Assembly: GCA_018340375.1 (NCBI GenBank)
Contig: JAFFJZ010000002.1
Coordinates: 42,614,001-42,678,000, forward strand
Source: Gonatopus flavifemur
Lineage: Eukaryota; Arthropoda; Insecta; Hymenoptera; Dryinidae
Direction: 5' to 3'
DNA length: 64,000 bases
Shown: positions 1 to 10,517 of the stretch, piece by piece
Numbering within the stretch: the stretch's first letter is position 1
How the letters are laid out: each line of letters opens with the position of its first letter
The notes under the pieces: model-generated
Databases searched by the model: none
Told to the model about the DNA's origin: nothing
The model's input: only the letters and a program-made list of their open reading frames with translations
Made by a program: the position numbers and the translations under genes

Positions 1-1407
1 ATTTCGTCTTTTTGTTTTTTATCTTCCATTGGAATGGCCTTTTGATTTTGATACTTAGGAATTTGGTCTTCTGTATTTTGATCATGCTGCTGGATTTTGA
101 TGTTTCCTTATGTACGGATTATTCAATGTTATGATGATGTGGTTCTGTGAATGCTGGAGATATGTGTCCGTATTTTTATTATGAATGTGTGCTGCAAAAT
201 CTCACTCTGTACAGCACTTCTCTCATTCAAGTAGAAGGGCGGTACAGCGCGATATTTTGATTGAATTGAAGCGTTTGTCCGTAGTTTGTCATGAGCGATT
301 TAGCTGCCGCCATGCCGCTAGTATCACCTTGAGTTGATATTGTTGATGGTTGGTTGTTGGTTGATTTTGTATCCTGGGAGTTATTGGAGAATGTATTAAA
401 TGGTGAAGAATGTTTTCGGAGATCAGTTTGTTCATAGCCGAGTTCATAATTGATGATATCCCATAAGATGGGTTTGCTGGAGATGAATTTTGAAAAGATC
501 GGTCTGTGAAGATGAGTTTGTTTGGGATTAGTTTCAAAAGATCATTAAGCATGGAACCAAAAAAAACTGTTTTTCCGCAAAATTTTCAAAATTTAAAATG
601 TGGGCTCTGTACAGGCCTAGATAAAGTTTTAAACAATCATCCCTGAAAATCTCAGATTTCTATATGAATTCAGTTTCGAGTATATTAGTGCAAAAACACG
701 TGCTCCCATGGTAACTCAGGTATCCTCTTGAGGGGTGTTTTTCACCAGGACCTCAGTAATTTATAATTGAATCCTATTGTTACAGTCATTTCCGTGAAAT
801 TATTCACAATGTATAGGTACATGCAAACATATTCGGGAAGATTGAAATTTGATGACTTTTAACGAGAGAAAATTATAACATACCCTGTGAAAAATATTCC
901 GTTATATGGACTTGACAATCAAACGTATGAATACGATTTGTGTATATTTGACGATTGAAATCATTCAATGTGAATTCCTCTAAAATCTAATGTTTTTCAA
1001 TTCCTTCTCGACGATTCAAATTATCATTTGTAAATCGTTTCCACTCATCAATTCTTTCGAAATCCTCCAAAACCGATGAAATCTGGGTATTTCAATTCTT
1101 ATCAATTTCTAAACTTTCTTACGGTTTAATTGGAAATTTTACTCTGCATCGCTTGATTTCTATATGACTGACAGAAAAAGTTGTATTGTTTGAAATTTCA
1201 CCAATCCTCTTGATTCGCCCGAATGCAAAGATCTCGCAAGTTATATTTTCAGTAGAAACAGATATTTTTGAAAATTAATTTCTATTCATATTCCTGCAGA
1301 GAAATTCAAAAATCGTGTTCGTTCTCATCAAAATTTCCAATTCCTTTGAATAGTTTTGAATGGATAATTTTTTACAGGGTATTCAAATATTTCATTTATA
1401 ATTACAG
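1..1407 (+). other. Last intron (3' part) of Gcdh, no exon seen
   Basis: This stretch precedes a clear splice acceptor at 1406-1407, so it is read as the 3' part of the final Gcdh intron. I found no segment resembling the penultimate Gcdh exon, which should carry a GGNGI-type motif. Around 548-735 there is a block related, in reverse orientation, to the repeat family seen at 5290-5600 and 33228-34214; a TTTTCAGGGA-type core near a GGTATCC/CTTGAGGGG step is shared. The rest is anonymous AT-rich sequence. Confidence 0.6.
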
Positions 1408-1469
1408 GTACTAATGATATTCATGCATTGATATTGGGAAGAGCCATCACGGGAATACCAGCTTTTTGA
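1408..1469 (+). CDS. Gcdh: Glutaryl-CoA dehydrogenase, terminal coding exon (partial gene)
   Basis: The exon follows a good acceptor (TTTATAATTACAG) and starts two bases into a glycine codon. It reads GTNDIHALILGRAIT, then GIPAF and a TGA at 1467-1469. In the family this is the extreme carboxyl end, where human GCDH has THDIHALILGRAITGI. GCDH is a mitochondrial FAD-dependent acyl-CoA dehydrogenase that oxidatively decarboxylates glutaryl-CoA to crotonyl-CoA in lysine, hydroxylysine and tryptophan breakdown. The catalytic and FAD regions would be encoded upstream, outside the window. The exon is undamaged, so it most likely belongs to the functional gene running in from the left. A damaged paralogous exon lies at 4743-10097. 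Confidence 0.8.
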
Positions 1470-1720
1470 ACCACTAAAACCTATGCAAATCGAAGATATG
1501 TATTTTAATCAATCTACCTTCTAAACTTTTTGTACCATCTTACGATCTATTCAAAATCAATAAATGAGATTAATTTTTAAAAAACAAGAATCATTATAAA
1601 CAATTTCCTGGATTCATGAATTCTTAATCATCCAAATTTGTTGTCTGTTGGGGTGATCCTAACAGGACAGTGTGTCTCTGGGAAGTTTTCAGAACGTTTA
1701 GAGAATCCTTCCATACATTT
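1470..1720 (+). other. Gcdh 3' flank / 3' UTR, duplicated at 10098-10335
   Basis: Sequence after the stop codon resembles the sequence after the split exon at 10097. Both carry CAATNAATGA-type text, an AACGATTTCCT/AACAATTTCCT step, an AATTCT-CAA/TAA-AT step and an ACAGGA-AGTGTGT/ACAGGA-AATGTGTGT step in the same order. An AATAAA lies near 1558. This shows that the duplication extended past the coding sequence. Confidence 0.6.
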
Positions 1721-1851
1721 TGACTTTTTTCTATAATAAACACACTTTTAATAGCAGTTTTGCTGCTATATGCGATACCTTATTCTGTGTTGAACCCATC
1801 CAGTCTATTTTGTTTTGTTACGAACCAACGTTCTGTGCAATTTTCCTTTCG

Positions 1852-2104
1852 CACTGTAAAAAATGTGGGGAGTTTTTCTTCACACTGTTGGTGGATTTCG
1901 TCCCCTCATTGTGGGGGAATTGTTTTCCCATCAGAAATGAGGGATTTTCCCACCACTTTGAGGAATTATTTCGTTTTTTGGGTATTGGATCCTCCACAAA
2001 TGAAGGAAAAGTCCACCAAACTATGGTGAAAAATTTCCCATCTGTGGAAGAACTTTGCTGCCATCATTTTTTGGGGGAAAATTCCACAATCATTTTTTAC
2101 AGTG
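1852..2104. mobile_element. Foldback MITE, CACTGTAAAAAAT tips
   Basis: The ends are inverted copies of CACTGTAAAAAATG. The body contains GTGGGG/CCCCAC words in both orientations. A second member with the same tip and a closely matching first 30 bp lies at 36157-36354. No coding capacity. It sits between the intact Gcdh end and the decayed copy. Confidence 0.75.
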
Positions 2105-2859
2105 TGGAAAAAAATCCGTTATTTCGTTTTTCTTCAGCTTATTCCAAATTTCTGGCAAATCTAGACAGATAATTTTTTGTCCAGAAAATCATTTGAGGGG
2201 TGTCATTTGGTCGGGTTTTGTCCCTTACTTGGCGATTGTCGACACGACCAGACAAGATTTTGACCCGTATCTGACGGGTTTTGTTTGGCTTTATCAGGCA
2301 GTTTCATGAATCTTTCAACTAATATTCTGGAAAAATGTCTGGAGGAGATTGTCAGAATGTCTCCAGGATGTCTCATATCGTCATCTTTGTAACATTCTGG
2401 AAACATTCAGAAATATTGCTGAAATCATTGAGGTAGCATTCTGGAGACATTTTGAAATGTGGCTGAGATTATTTCCGTGATATTCTGTACGGAAAAAAAT
2501 GGAAAAATCATATGTATTAAATAATTTACGAAATATTACTTCGGGTTGAAGACAAATTTTTCCAGAGTTTGAGAAACCCATTGATTTTCGCCAAATTTCA
2601 TTAGAATTGGACAAACATTTGATTGATCAATCAGACCTTCATCCAATTTCAATAAGGTTTGGCGAGAATCAACGGGTTTCTTCAATCAGGGGTTCTCCCA
2701 TATCAGAAGTCAATGGTGGGGAAAATTGGCAACGGCAAGGGGTTAAATTCGATGTTGTGTTGGAATAAGTGAATGAGAATGTGCATTATACAAAGTCATC
2801 TTTCTACAAGAAGTTTCATTCAAATTAGATGGGTTGACACTGTTCTTTTCATAGTACAG
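2105..2859. other. Non-coding spacer with word repeats and a hairpin
   Basis: Between 2300 and 2475 the word ACATTCTGGAAACAT and close relatives (ATTCTGGAGACAT, TGTCTCCAGGATGT) recur in both orientations. From about 2569 to 2685 there is an imperfect hairpin: GAAACCCATTGATTTTCGCC is answered by GGCGAGAATCAACGGGTTTC. No exon is recognisable. The last 15 bases form the acceptor for the pseudo-exon at 2860. Confidence 0.5.
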
Positions 2860-3167
2860 GGAAGATCCTTTAAATTTGGAATCACAATCGTCACAAGACG
2901 AGATCTTAATGAGGGATCAGTTTCGCCCGTACTGTCAAGAAAATCTTCTGCCAAGACACTTAGGCGGAATAGGTGCTTTGGGATGTAAGATCAAAGGATA
3001 CGGAGGAGCAAGAGTATCTTATGTCTCCTACGGTCTTTTAGCTGAAGAAATCGAGTCCATCGACAGTGGTTATAGGGGAGTTTTATCGATGCAAACTTCT
3101 TTGGTTACTTACGCTATAAATATATACGGTAACGATGAGCAGAAAGCAAGGTCCTCACCTAAATTCA
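2860..3167 (+). pseudogene. Gcdh copy 2, amino-terminal exon with in-frame deletion
   Basis: After an acceptor (CATAGTACAG) the frame opens with EDPLNLES, whose first G would complete a tryptophan codon as in the family's WxDPL start. It continues RDQFRPYCQENLLPR, then jumps to GGIGALGCKIKGYGG, VSYVSYGLLA and ESIDSGYR, ending near GNDEQKA. About 20 family residues between LLPR and GGIGALG are missing without loss of frame. Several conserved positions are changed: YGGAG to YGGAR, GLLAR to GLLAE, and a YLPKLAKG-type end to SSPKFSK. A GTAAGT donor follows at 3168. The central domain and catalytic base region have no counterpart before the copy's terminal exon, so this is a broken tandem copy rather than a working enzyme. 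Confidence 0.8.
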
Positions 3168-4740
3168 GTAAGTATCAAATACAATTAGTCGTTCTCTCGA
3201 ATAATAACAGTCTCACTCGACTTGGGGTGTTTTCTTGGAGACGCATATATGTGGGTAGCTGAACTTCCATATGGGAACCCTAAAGTTACCGAGGTCTCTA
3301 TACGCCGCACTTGATTTTTTTCCGTGCCCGGTTTCCTGCTCGGTGACCGAATCACATTTCTCGAACGCCAAGCTCTACTTGTGGAATGTGATGAAACAAT
3401 TTTTTCCAAACACCTTGGGATGCCCACACAGAAAAAAGTTTCTCTACATATCCTGACAATGGTACGCTTCAAGGTTTCAAACTGTGAATTTTAAAAAACG
3501 AGTGGGTGAGAAAAATTGTGATTTTCGACCGTGAATTCAATAGTGCGTTCTATTTCATCATGAATGATGTTACACTATATCGGGGAGAGTGGGGACACTT
3601 TACATTGTTATAACTTTCATGGTTACCTTCATTCGATGCATTATTTATAGGATTTTCACAGAGCAAACATTTCTCTTCGAGTTGTGAATGATTGCAAGGT
3701 CAAATCTGAAGTTCTATCAATGATACGGATTAGCTCTCTATATCTCTCTGTGAGTAACTGATTCCTTCATTTAAATGATAACCACTATCTTCAGATCAAT
3801 TTATGAATATTTTTTTGGAATGAATAACTAGGCACAAATGATACAAAACTGAAGCGAGTTTGAGAGTGCCGAAGCTTTTGTTATCAATAAAAAAAAGAGA
3901 ATAATTTCACATTCCTGTGGACTCGTATAGAGTTGGGGGATTCATACAGCTAACAACACGTGCAACAATAACTTGAAAATCTTCACTGTACAAAATTTCT
4001 ATGGGAAAATTCCTATATATTTTCATGAAGTGATTGACACATACACGCGGTGGGAGTTTTCCGAACTTATCCAGAAATTTACTGTGAAATGTTGGGAAAA
4101 ATCCCATGAAGGTTAGAATGTTCAGATAAATTCATGGGAAATTTCATATGAATGTACCGAAAATTGATTTCCTAATCAGTGATTTGAATTTCCCGGTTGT
4201 TATACACATTAGAATTCCGATTATTCTTCATAGTGTTTGTGAGATCAAGAGATATCTGCTATCGTGCATGTCACCCCTTGGTGCAAACGTCCCCACTCTC
4301 CCATAGCTATTTTGAAATTTTCAATTCCAAGGCCCGAAGCGCTCAGTTGTCACACTACAATCAATTCCTATAATTCTTTCCCATGCAGAGAGACATGTGA
4401 TAATAAATATTTTTCAAACTATTCTCCCCGCACTGCGTATCTCAATTGTATAATTATTCCACTTCATACGATATGAAGAATATTCTTATCAAAAGATTTC
4501 CATTCCAGCCTCGTTTTGTTGTTTTATGAATTTATTCAAAATAGTAATTCAATATTTCACTCACGCGTGCTCACATATATACACAAAAGCACACACGTAC
4601 GCACCTGAACAAGTAACTCAGTACTGGGACAACCCAAATTTGTATTGATGCGCTGGTTCATTTTTGCCTATGATATTTCAATCGGATGACTTTTTGCGAT
4701 AGAAAATTATAATAGATTTGGATGATTGTTTTATAATTAC
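3168..4740 (+). other. Collapsed intron of Gcdh copy 2
   Basis: This 1.6 kb joins the amino-terminal pseudo-exon directly to the terminal pseudo-exon. All internal Gcdh exons are absent, so most of the copy has been deleted. About half of the interval is the MITE at 3583-4302. The final bases (TTTTATAATTACAG) match the acceptor of the intact terminal exon, so this is a genomic duplication and not a retrocopy. Confidence 0.65.
3583..4302. mobile_element. MITE with GGGAGAGTGGGGAC terminal inverted repeats
   Basis: GGGAGAGTGGGGAC at the left is answered exactly by GTCCCCACTCTCCC at 4289-4302, giving an element of 720 bp. No transposase frame is present. The target-site duplication could not be fixed by eye. 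It lies within the collapsed intron of the second Gcdh copy. Confidence 0.75.
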
Positions 4741-4742
4741 AG

Positions 4743-4792
4743 GGACTAATGATATTCATGCATTGATATTGGGGAGAGCTATCACAGAAATA
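4743..4792 (+). pseudogene. Gcdh copy 2, terminal exon, left half
   Basis: After the acceptor at 4741-4742 the exon reads G-TNDIHALILGRAIT-EI and stops being homologous exactly at the ATA codon (4790-4792). The remaining codons (CCA GCT TTT TGA) reappear at 10086-10097, beyond the inserted element. The glycine before isoleucine in the intact copy is glutamate here. Without splicing of the insert, translation would run into element sequence. Confidence 0.85.
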
Positions 4793-4999
4793 AGGGAAGG
4801 TCGGATGAAACCGGGTATCATAACTTCAATTGATCATAGAGAAGTTCATATTAGGAATAAATCAACCAACCAAAGCTTTTCCATTTCCTTACTCATTCAT
4901 TAATAACATACTGCTCGTATATTGCTCTAAAATTAATATAATTCTCATCATATTCGTTTTAGTTAAAAGGTGAAAAAACCCAGTTTTACATCATGGGTA

Positions 5000-7047
5000 C
5001 CCACACAGCACAGAATATTGCAGTAATATCACAGCAATATTATTTTGTGATATTGTGATATTGCAGGGAAATATTACTGCGATATTGCCGTATAATATTT
5101 CATGTCCGCGCAGATTGATTGCAGTAATGTTGCAGTAATATCACAGCAATATTGTAATATTACGTCAATATTACAGCATTATTTCAGTGTTATCACAGTA
5201 ATATTTCACACCTGTCGATATTATATATTTTAGTAATATTGTGGCAATATTTCAAGGGGACACTAATTGCACGCAGTTGAAAATATAACGGTATATGGAC
5301 TCGACAAACATTTCCTCGGTAAGAATTATCTGAACTGAATTCATGAATGTATCTGAAGTTTTCAGGGAATAATCGTTAGTACTTTATTTGCGATACGAAG
5401 CGCAAATTTTCAGATTCCAAAAAATTCTTTCCCAACATTTGTGAGAAAGTTTGAAATTCAAAATTTGGATTCTGCACTGCGATAAAGTACAGAAGATTAT
5501 TTCTTGAAAATTTCATCTATTTCTATGAATTTAGTTCAGAGAATTCTTACCAAGAGAATGTTTGCTCAGAGGGTACACTGGTATCCCCTTACAGCATGTG
5601 ATACTAATACCAGGACCTTAGCCATTTTATTGACAACAAATTGGATAGAATCAATTCAATGGAATCAAAATATCTGTCCGTACACAGTAATTTTCAGAAT
5701 TTATCGAAGAACTGCTGTACACAGCGTTATTTTGATTTTATTAAAAGATTTTTTGAATTTTATAAACAAAATAGCTAGCGTCTCGGCCCTAGCATCCCTC
5801 TAAGTGAATTGTTCATGTGAGGTTTCTGGAATATTCTTCACAAGTTTTAGAATATCGCTCTGTAAAGTATTCCTTTGCAGTCATATAAGTATTCAACGAT
5901 TGAGGCATAGAACAATATTCGAAGAATGAATTGTAAGGTATTCGAAAAGTCTCGTATGAGCAATTTGGTTAACATCAGGGTGCTATAGCACCCTCACTAT
6001 AGTATCCTTTTCAAGAAATACGAGCGGCAGTGTTCCTAGACAAACGTAATTTGAAACTTGAAGAAGAACGAAACATTGTGATTAAGCAGATACCAGTGCC
6101 ATGAGAGCGGCTGATTATTTTTTGGAGATTTCGCAAAGGGGGTGAACAGGGGAGTCCTTCAACTGGGAATTTTAACGAAATTGATCAATGATGCATTTCT
6201 TTTAAATAGAACAACCAATCGAAAAGAGAAAAATTCCCGGTTGTCACAAGCTTGGTGAAATATAATAGATATTTCGACGTAGCTTCGTTTGATTGGTAAA
6301 GAATAAAGGTACATCAAGATATTTCAATTGTATTTCACCCGTTTCAGAAAACCTTACAGACAAAATCAGCTGATCTCATGCGGCACTGGTATCGTCTCAA
6401 AGTCGTGTAACTTAAATAACAACTGTAACTTTTGTGGGTTTCAAGGAATATAAAATATTTTGGGTCATTAAAAAATCTTAATTTTTTTCTCTTTATATTG
6501 CTCAGTGGTGAAATTGGAAAAACCCTGATTTTTGAAGACAAATGTGAGTTCAGGCATATTTTTTCTACTTCTCATGGCGTTCTAAACTATTCTTCTATTT
6601 TTTTTATATCTCAAGACCCGAATTAGGGACAGTATTATAATTTAAAATGATGTTTTCCCATCTTTGAAAAAAAAATGAAAATGTGGGAAGGGTATTGGTT
6701 TTGCATTTCGAAGGATTTTGAAACGATTGCAATGAACCGGAATCAGAAGGAACCCGTTTTTTCACTACTAAAGTTTACTACACAACACACATTTCCATCT
6801 TCATTCATTTTTCCCGTCCACTCATGAATACAAAAACAAAACAATATCAAACCGTTTTGGACTAATTTTCACATGGAGATTGGCCAGGATTCAAGTTTAG
6901 GCATGTATTACAAATTCCTGTTTGTAAAATATCACCGCAATATTTCAGTGTGATTCATGATATATTATCGACACTGTAATATTGCAGTGGTATTACATCG
7001 CAATATATAATATTGTAATATTGCTGCAATATTATGTGCTGTGTGGG
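5000..7047. mobile_element. Nested 2-kb foldback element, CCCACACAGCACA tips
   Basis: CCCACACAGCACAGAATATT at the left is answered by AATATTATGTGCTGTGTGGG at the right, each flanked by TA (4998-4999, 7048-7049). The subterminal 250 bp on the left and about 120 bp on the right are dense in GCAATATTGC and CAGTAATATCAC words. The block at 5290-5600 is itself an imperfect inverted repeat of the family also seen at 548-735 and 33228-34214. No coding gene was found. Confidence 0.75.
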
Positions 7048-7189
7048 TAGGGTAAAACCGGGTATTCGTTTAAATCAATGCAAAACACTTCTGAACTTTC
7101 AAATTTGTATTACTAGCTGTTGAATTCGATGGAAATTTCGAAAGTATCCCATATAAAAATCTTCAGGCTCCGCCAATGCTGACGACGGA

Positions 7190-7580
7190 ATATAGCTAGA
7201 CGCAAGGCTGCCAGCCAAAGCTGGGCAATCTATGTAGGGACAAGGATGGTTGACAATGGTCTAAACATTGTACCAATATGGGAAGTCATAAATCGACTTC
7301 GTTGATCCATCATTGATCATTGGCTGCGCCACGCTTGGCCCATCCTTCAACCGATATTGCTTGAAGGAAAACGCATGCTTTCAACAGAGGCTCTCTAGGG
7401 CTTGGCGGGACACTGCTCCAAGCATTAGGCAACTCTAAATGACAATGGATTCTCATGTTGCACCAAGCATGGGTCGTAGCTTGGTCCAGCTAGGGCAATA
7501 GCTTGGCTCAGCTTGGGCGATGGCCTCGCTCAGTTTAGGCGTTAGCTTGACTCGACTTGAGTAATAGCTTGGCTAAGAGT
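7190..7580. repeat. AGCTTGGC/GCCAAGC word array
   Basis: The word AGCTTGGCTCAGCTTGGGC and its complement (GCCAAGC, CCAAGC) recur at irregular spacing through this stretch, densest at 7480-7575. The array lies inside the 5.3-kb element and is more GC-rich than its surroundings. I see no open frame of note. Confidence 0.6.
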
Positions 7581-7877
7581 GAAACTTCCTTCTCAAACAG
7601 CATATTACAATAACTCTCACCAGGGTCATGCTTGTTTCCTGCGAGTGGCGAACCAAGCATTCAATCAATATATAAGTCTCCTTTGAAGATTCCATGACAG
7701 AAATAATTCTTCATCTGTTTCCAGACCCGCCTACTTCTACGCCAGGACCACCGGATTTACGTCATTCATCAGTTTAAACTAATCAGAAAAATTACATGTT
7801 GAAATTCTCCGACATTCATTTCATTCAATCGAAATGATAGAATGGATTTTTTATTTTATTTTCAATTACAATAAAAA

Positions 7878-8149
7878 GTAAAAGTGACCATTGGCATGAG
7901 ATGGGCGCAACCCTGCCGCAAGATTGCTACAGCGTTGGCTCATCCTTGGCGAACAAATTTTTGTATGGTCTGCCATTGACGGCATATGCTATCACAACCC
8001 TGTTTCCAGTGTTGGGTCTTGATTGTGGTAACAAATGGGCTGAGGCTGAAATGATGTTATCATTTCAGAGTTGCGCCATGCCTGGTAGCCTAGGCTCGGC
8101 CCATCTTGGTGAGCCTTGCGGCAACCTAGCGCCCATGGTCAATTTTTAC
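7878..8149. mobile_element. Foldback MITE with GTAAAAGTGACCAT tips
   Basis: GTAAAAGTGACCATTGGCAT at the left pairs imperfectly with a right end that reads GTAAAAATTGACCATGGGCG on the opposite strand. Further in, GGGCGCAACC/TTGCGGCAACCTAGCGCCC and GGCTCATCCTTGG/CCATCTTGGTGAGCC continue the pairing. The open frame across it is a by-product of its local GC content. Confidence 0.6.
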
Positions 8150-8345
8150 CTGGGAGACTTGATTGATATTTAAAAATTAATATATTTTGACAAACTAGAA
8201 AAAATTGTTTGGAAAAAGGATTTTTTTCAGGCCAATTCAATTAAGAACAAAATCTATGAGCACGCACAAAGGGATCTTCAAGAATAAACATGTTTTGATG
8301 ACTATTTCAGAATGAAAATACAAATTTTGTTAAATTTCATAAATG

Positions 8346-8509
8346 CACGGAAAAAATAATTCAGCTGCAGCAGTTAAGTAGCTAGCACGGAAATGGACAG
8401 CCATTAAATTAGCTCCTGCAGCTAAATTTTAGCTGTTACAGCAAAAAAATTTGCATTTGTAGTTAATTTATAGCTACTTAGTTGCTACAGCTAAATTATT
8501 TTTTCTGTG
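8346..8509. mobile_element. CACGGAAAAAATAATT foldback element (copy 1)
   Basis: The tips are CACGGAAAAAATAATTCAGC and the inverse of GCTAAATTATTTTTTCTGTG. The body is made of AGCTGCAGCTAAATT words. It is related to the tighter hairpin at 16398-16537, sharing CAGCAG-TAAGTAGCTAGCACGG. It is nested inside the 5.3-kb element. Confidence 0.75.
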
Positions 8510-8849
8510 TGGAAGGTAGAATCTCAAGTACCCGGTTTAAACCCACAGTAACTTATTGAGTTCAATATAGCTTCGATAAATTATGAGTTGCTCTAATCGA
8601 ATTAATAAGAAATGAAAGTACGCAGAAAAACATGCTGAATTGCAGTACGTACGTTCCTCTTTCTTAAGAGACTGGTAAAGCACTTGAAACTCACTACACA
8701 GATGCAATAACTTTGACAATTCTTCCGCAGAAAACTTTAAACAACGTTCTAAGTGAGAAACCACGTTGCATCGACGCTGTTGTTCTCTCCAACTGCTCGA
8801 AATGTCTACTGTTACTAGTTCAAGCGTTTGCTGTCAGAAAGGAGCACTA

Positions 8850-10020
8850 CCCAATAAACATGCACATCTTCAAGATATCTTGAAGATATCTTTTGAAAGA
8901 CATCTACAAGACATATCAAAAAGACATCTTGAAGATATCTTTTGAAAGACATCTGGAAGACATATCGAAAAGATATCTAAAGGACATCTTTTTGGAATGT
9001 CTTGAAGATGCCTTTCAGAAGATAGGTTTAAGATGTTTTGCCAAATGTATCTCTAAGATCAGCAGTTTTGAGGTTATGAGTGCATATATGGATAACACCT
9101 CGAATGTCTTTGTTCACAATCAAATTGCAAAGAAGGTGAATTCGTTCATAAATTAAAAGCTTGAATAATCCATGTAAATACTAACAAATTCTGTGAAAAG
9201 TCCGATTTTGTAACTTTGCAGTGCTAGTGCACTGAAACTAACGAATCTCCGAATCACAATATTTTGCGAATTATCGAACTTTTTACGCTGAATTTTATGT
9301 ACGGCCTTTGTGTACGGTGATTTTATCAAATTCTCATTCACATTTACTAATAAGTTGTTTTTCAATAACAGTGAGAAGAAAATAATTGAAAGGTATCTAT
9401 GATATTCATCAGGCACTAACGATCACTGGATCACGTACTTCAATATATTTCACCAAATTCATTAAGCTGTTCAAGTTTTAAGCACAGTCAACTTATCTTA
9501 TATTTGTATATGTCATAAACACCTTATTCAAAAGATCACTTTTACTCTGAAAATATACACCGCTGACATTATATCTCGCTATGTCATATTGACAATTATG
9601 AGCACCGTCATCAAATTGTCCGTATGGCTCAAGTCATCGAAGCGTGGGTACGTCGTGAAATGTCCGGGTTCGAATCCCGCAACCACAAAAAGCCGAAATG
9701 AAGTAAAATTTGTAGGACTGAGAGGAGGGATCAAAAGAAAAGAAAGAAGGAAAAGAGGGAAGAATTTTTTTTATGCACGATTCAAGATTTTTCCAAGATA
9801 TTTTTATGAATTCTTCAAGACATTTTTAAGACTTGATTGAATACGTCTAAAGCATATCTTCCGCAAGACGTTTTTGAGATATCTTAAACTTGTCGAAATC
9901 AGTCGCGTAAGACATCTTTTAGATTTCTAAAAGACATCTTCGAGACCTTCTTGCAAGACATCTTTCAAAATTGCGAGATATCTTTTAGATATCTAAAAGA
10001 TGTCTTTTTGTTTGATTGGG
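8850..10020. mobile_element. CCCAATAAACA foldback element built of AGACATCTT words
   Basis: CCCAATAAACATGCACATCT at the left pairs with AGATGTCTTTTTGTTTGATTGGG-type sequence at the right; both ends abut TA (8848-8849, 10021-10022). About 8860-9050 and 9780-10015 consist largely of AAGACATCTTGAAGATATCT and variants in both orientations. The centre contains AT-rich unique sequence and a tRNA-like Pol III head at 9618-9688. Confidence 0.75.
9618..9688 (+). repeat. tRNA-like Pol III promoter head (probable SINE 5' end)
   Basis: An A-box-like TGGCTCAAGTCA (about 9625) and a perfect B box GGTTCGAATCC (9667-9677) have tRNA-like spacing. The T-arm GGG/CCC pairs, but the expected acceptor stem does not form, since the 3' AACCACA has no TGTGGTT partner. 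This is therefore a tRNA-derived SINE head or tRNA pseudogene, not a working tRNA. A purine-rich tail (9730-9760) follows. Confidence 0.5.
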
Positions 10021-10085
10021 TAATCAGGGAGATATTGAGGTACCCAGTTTGAACAACCTACCCAGTTTTATCCGACTCTCCCCTA

Positions 10086-10097
10086 CCAGCTTTTTGA
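10086..10097 (+). pseudogene. Gcdh copy 2, terminal exon, right half and stop
   Basis: CCA GCT TTT TGA completes the exon interrupted at 4792, matching the last codons of the intact exon at 1458-1469. The 3' flank beyond it also matches the flank of the intact copy (1470-1720), which confirms that the two halves were once contiguous. Confidence 0.8.
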
Positions 10098-10335
10098 ACG
10101 AAACAAACCTGTGATAATTGGAAATCAACCTACATTCTCAAATTTTTGTATTATCTATTAAAAATCAATCAATGAAATCACTTGTTCAAAAACAGGGATT
10201 TATATAAACGATTTCCTAGATCCAAGAATTCTCAACTATCTGAATGTTTCATCTGTAGGCGTGACTCTGACAGGATAATGTGTGTGTGGCACGTTTTAAA
10301 AAACGTTTGAGAACTTGCTCTACGTTTTTTCAACA
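10098..10335 (+). other. Duplicated Gcdh 3' flank (copy 2)
   Basis: This is the counterpart of 1470-1720, in the same orientation. Similarity fades at about 10335, just before a small foldback element. The fade marks the approximate right end of the ancient tandem duplication, unless it extended further and decayed. Confidence 0.6.
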
Positions 10336-10337
10336 GC

Positions 10338-10517
10338 CCCTGTTACAAAAATCCTACTGGGATTCCACCTGGGATCAGAAATTCCAACTGAAATCCCACG
10401 TAGGAGTTGAAATTCTAGCTAAGATTCCACCGGGAAATGAGGAATCCCAGTTGGAAACGCAGGTCAATTTCGGAGCTGGAATTCACCTCGAATCTGAGTT
10501 GGAATTTCGTGACAGGG
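10338..10517. mobile_element. Foldback element of GGAATTCCA/TGGGATTCC words
   Basis: CCCTGTTACAAAAATCC on the left pairs with the inverse of GGAATTTCGTGACAGGG on the right. The 180-bp body is a series of TGGGATTCCA, GAAATTCCAACTG and GGAATCCCAGTTGGAA words in both orientations. Confidence 0.65.

Larger units (their letters stand above)
4793..10083. mobile_element. 5.3-kb DNA element splitting the Gcdh copy-2 exon
   Basis: The left end at 4793-4817 and the inverted right end at 10059-10083 match at about 20 of 25 positions around a shared GTCGGATRAAACYGGGTA core. A TA dinucleotide flanks both ends (4791-4792 and 10084-10085). Removing the element and one TA restores the exon seen intact at 1451-1469. 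I see no transposase frame; the longest open stretches are about 100 codons and unrecognisable, so it is non-autonomous or decayed. Much of its length comes from nested elements at 5000-7047, 7878-8149, 8346-8509 and 8850-10020. A TIR-like fragment (GGGGAGTGTCGGATAAGTTGGG) recurs at about 26267. Confidence 0.8.

Noticed and set aside
1720..2172. 150-codon open frame on the + strand
   Set aside because: It runs straight through the CACTGTAAAAAAT foldback element and has no recognisable protein features; a second frame is open over the same bases.
2860..4792. A functional short acyl-CoA dehydrogenase-like gene spliced from 3167 to 4743
   Set aside because: The catalytic and FAD-binding core is absent, a conserved stretch is deleted, and the terminal exon is split by a 5.3-kb insert before its stop.
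5000..5270. CRISPR-like or simple satellite array
   Set aside because: The genome is eukaryotic; the words are palindromic, irregularly spaced and in both orientations inside an element with terminal inverted repeats.
9618..9688. Functional tRNA gene
   Set aside because: The B box and T-arm are good, but no acceptor stem forms and the anticodon arm is unconvincing.
1408..10097. Gcdh fragments as a processed retrocopy
   Set aside because: Splice acceptors and intron-like sequence are retained at both pseudo-exons, and the 3' flanks are also duplicated, so a genomic tandem duplication fits better.
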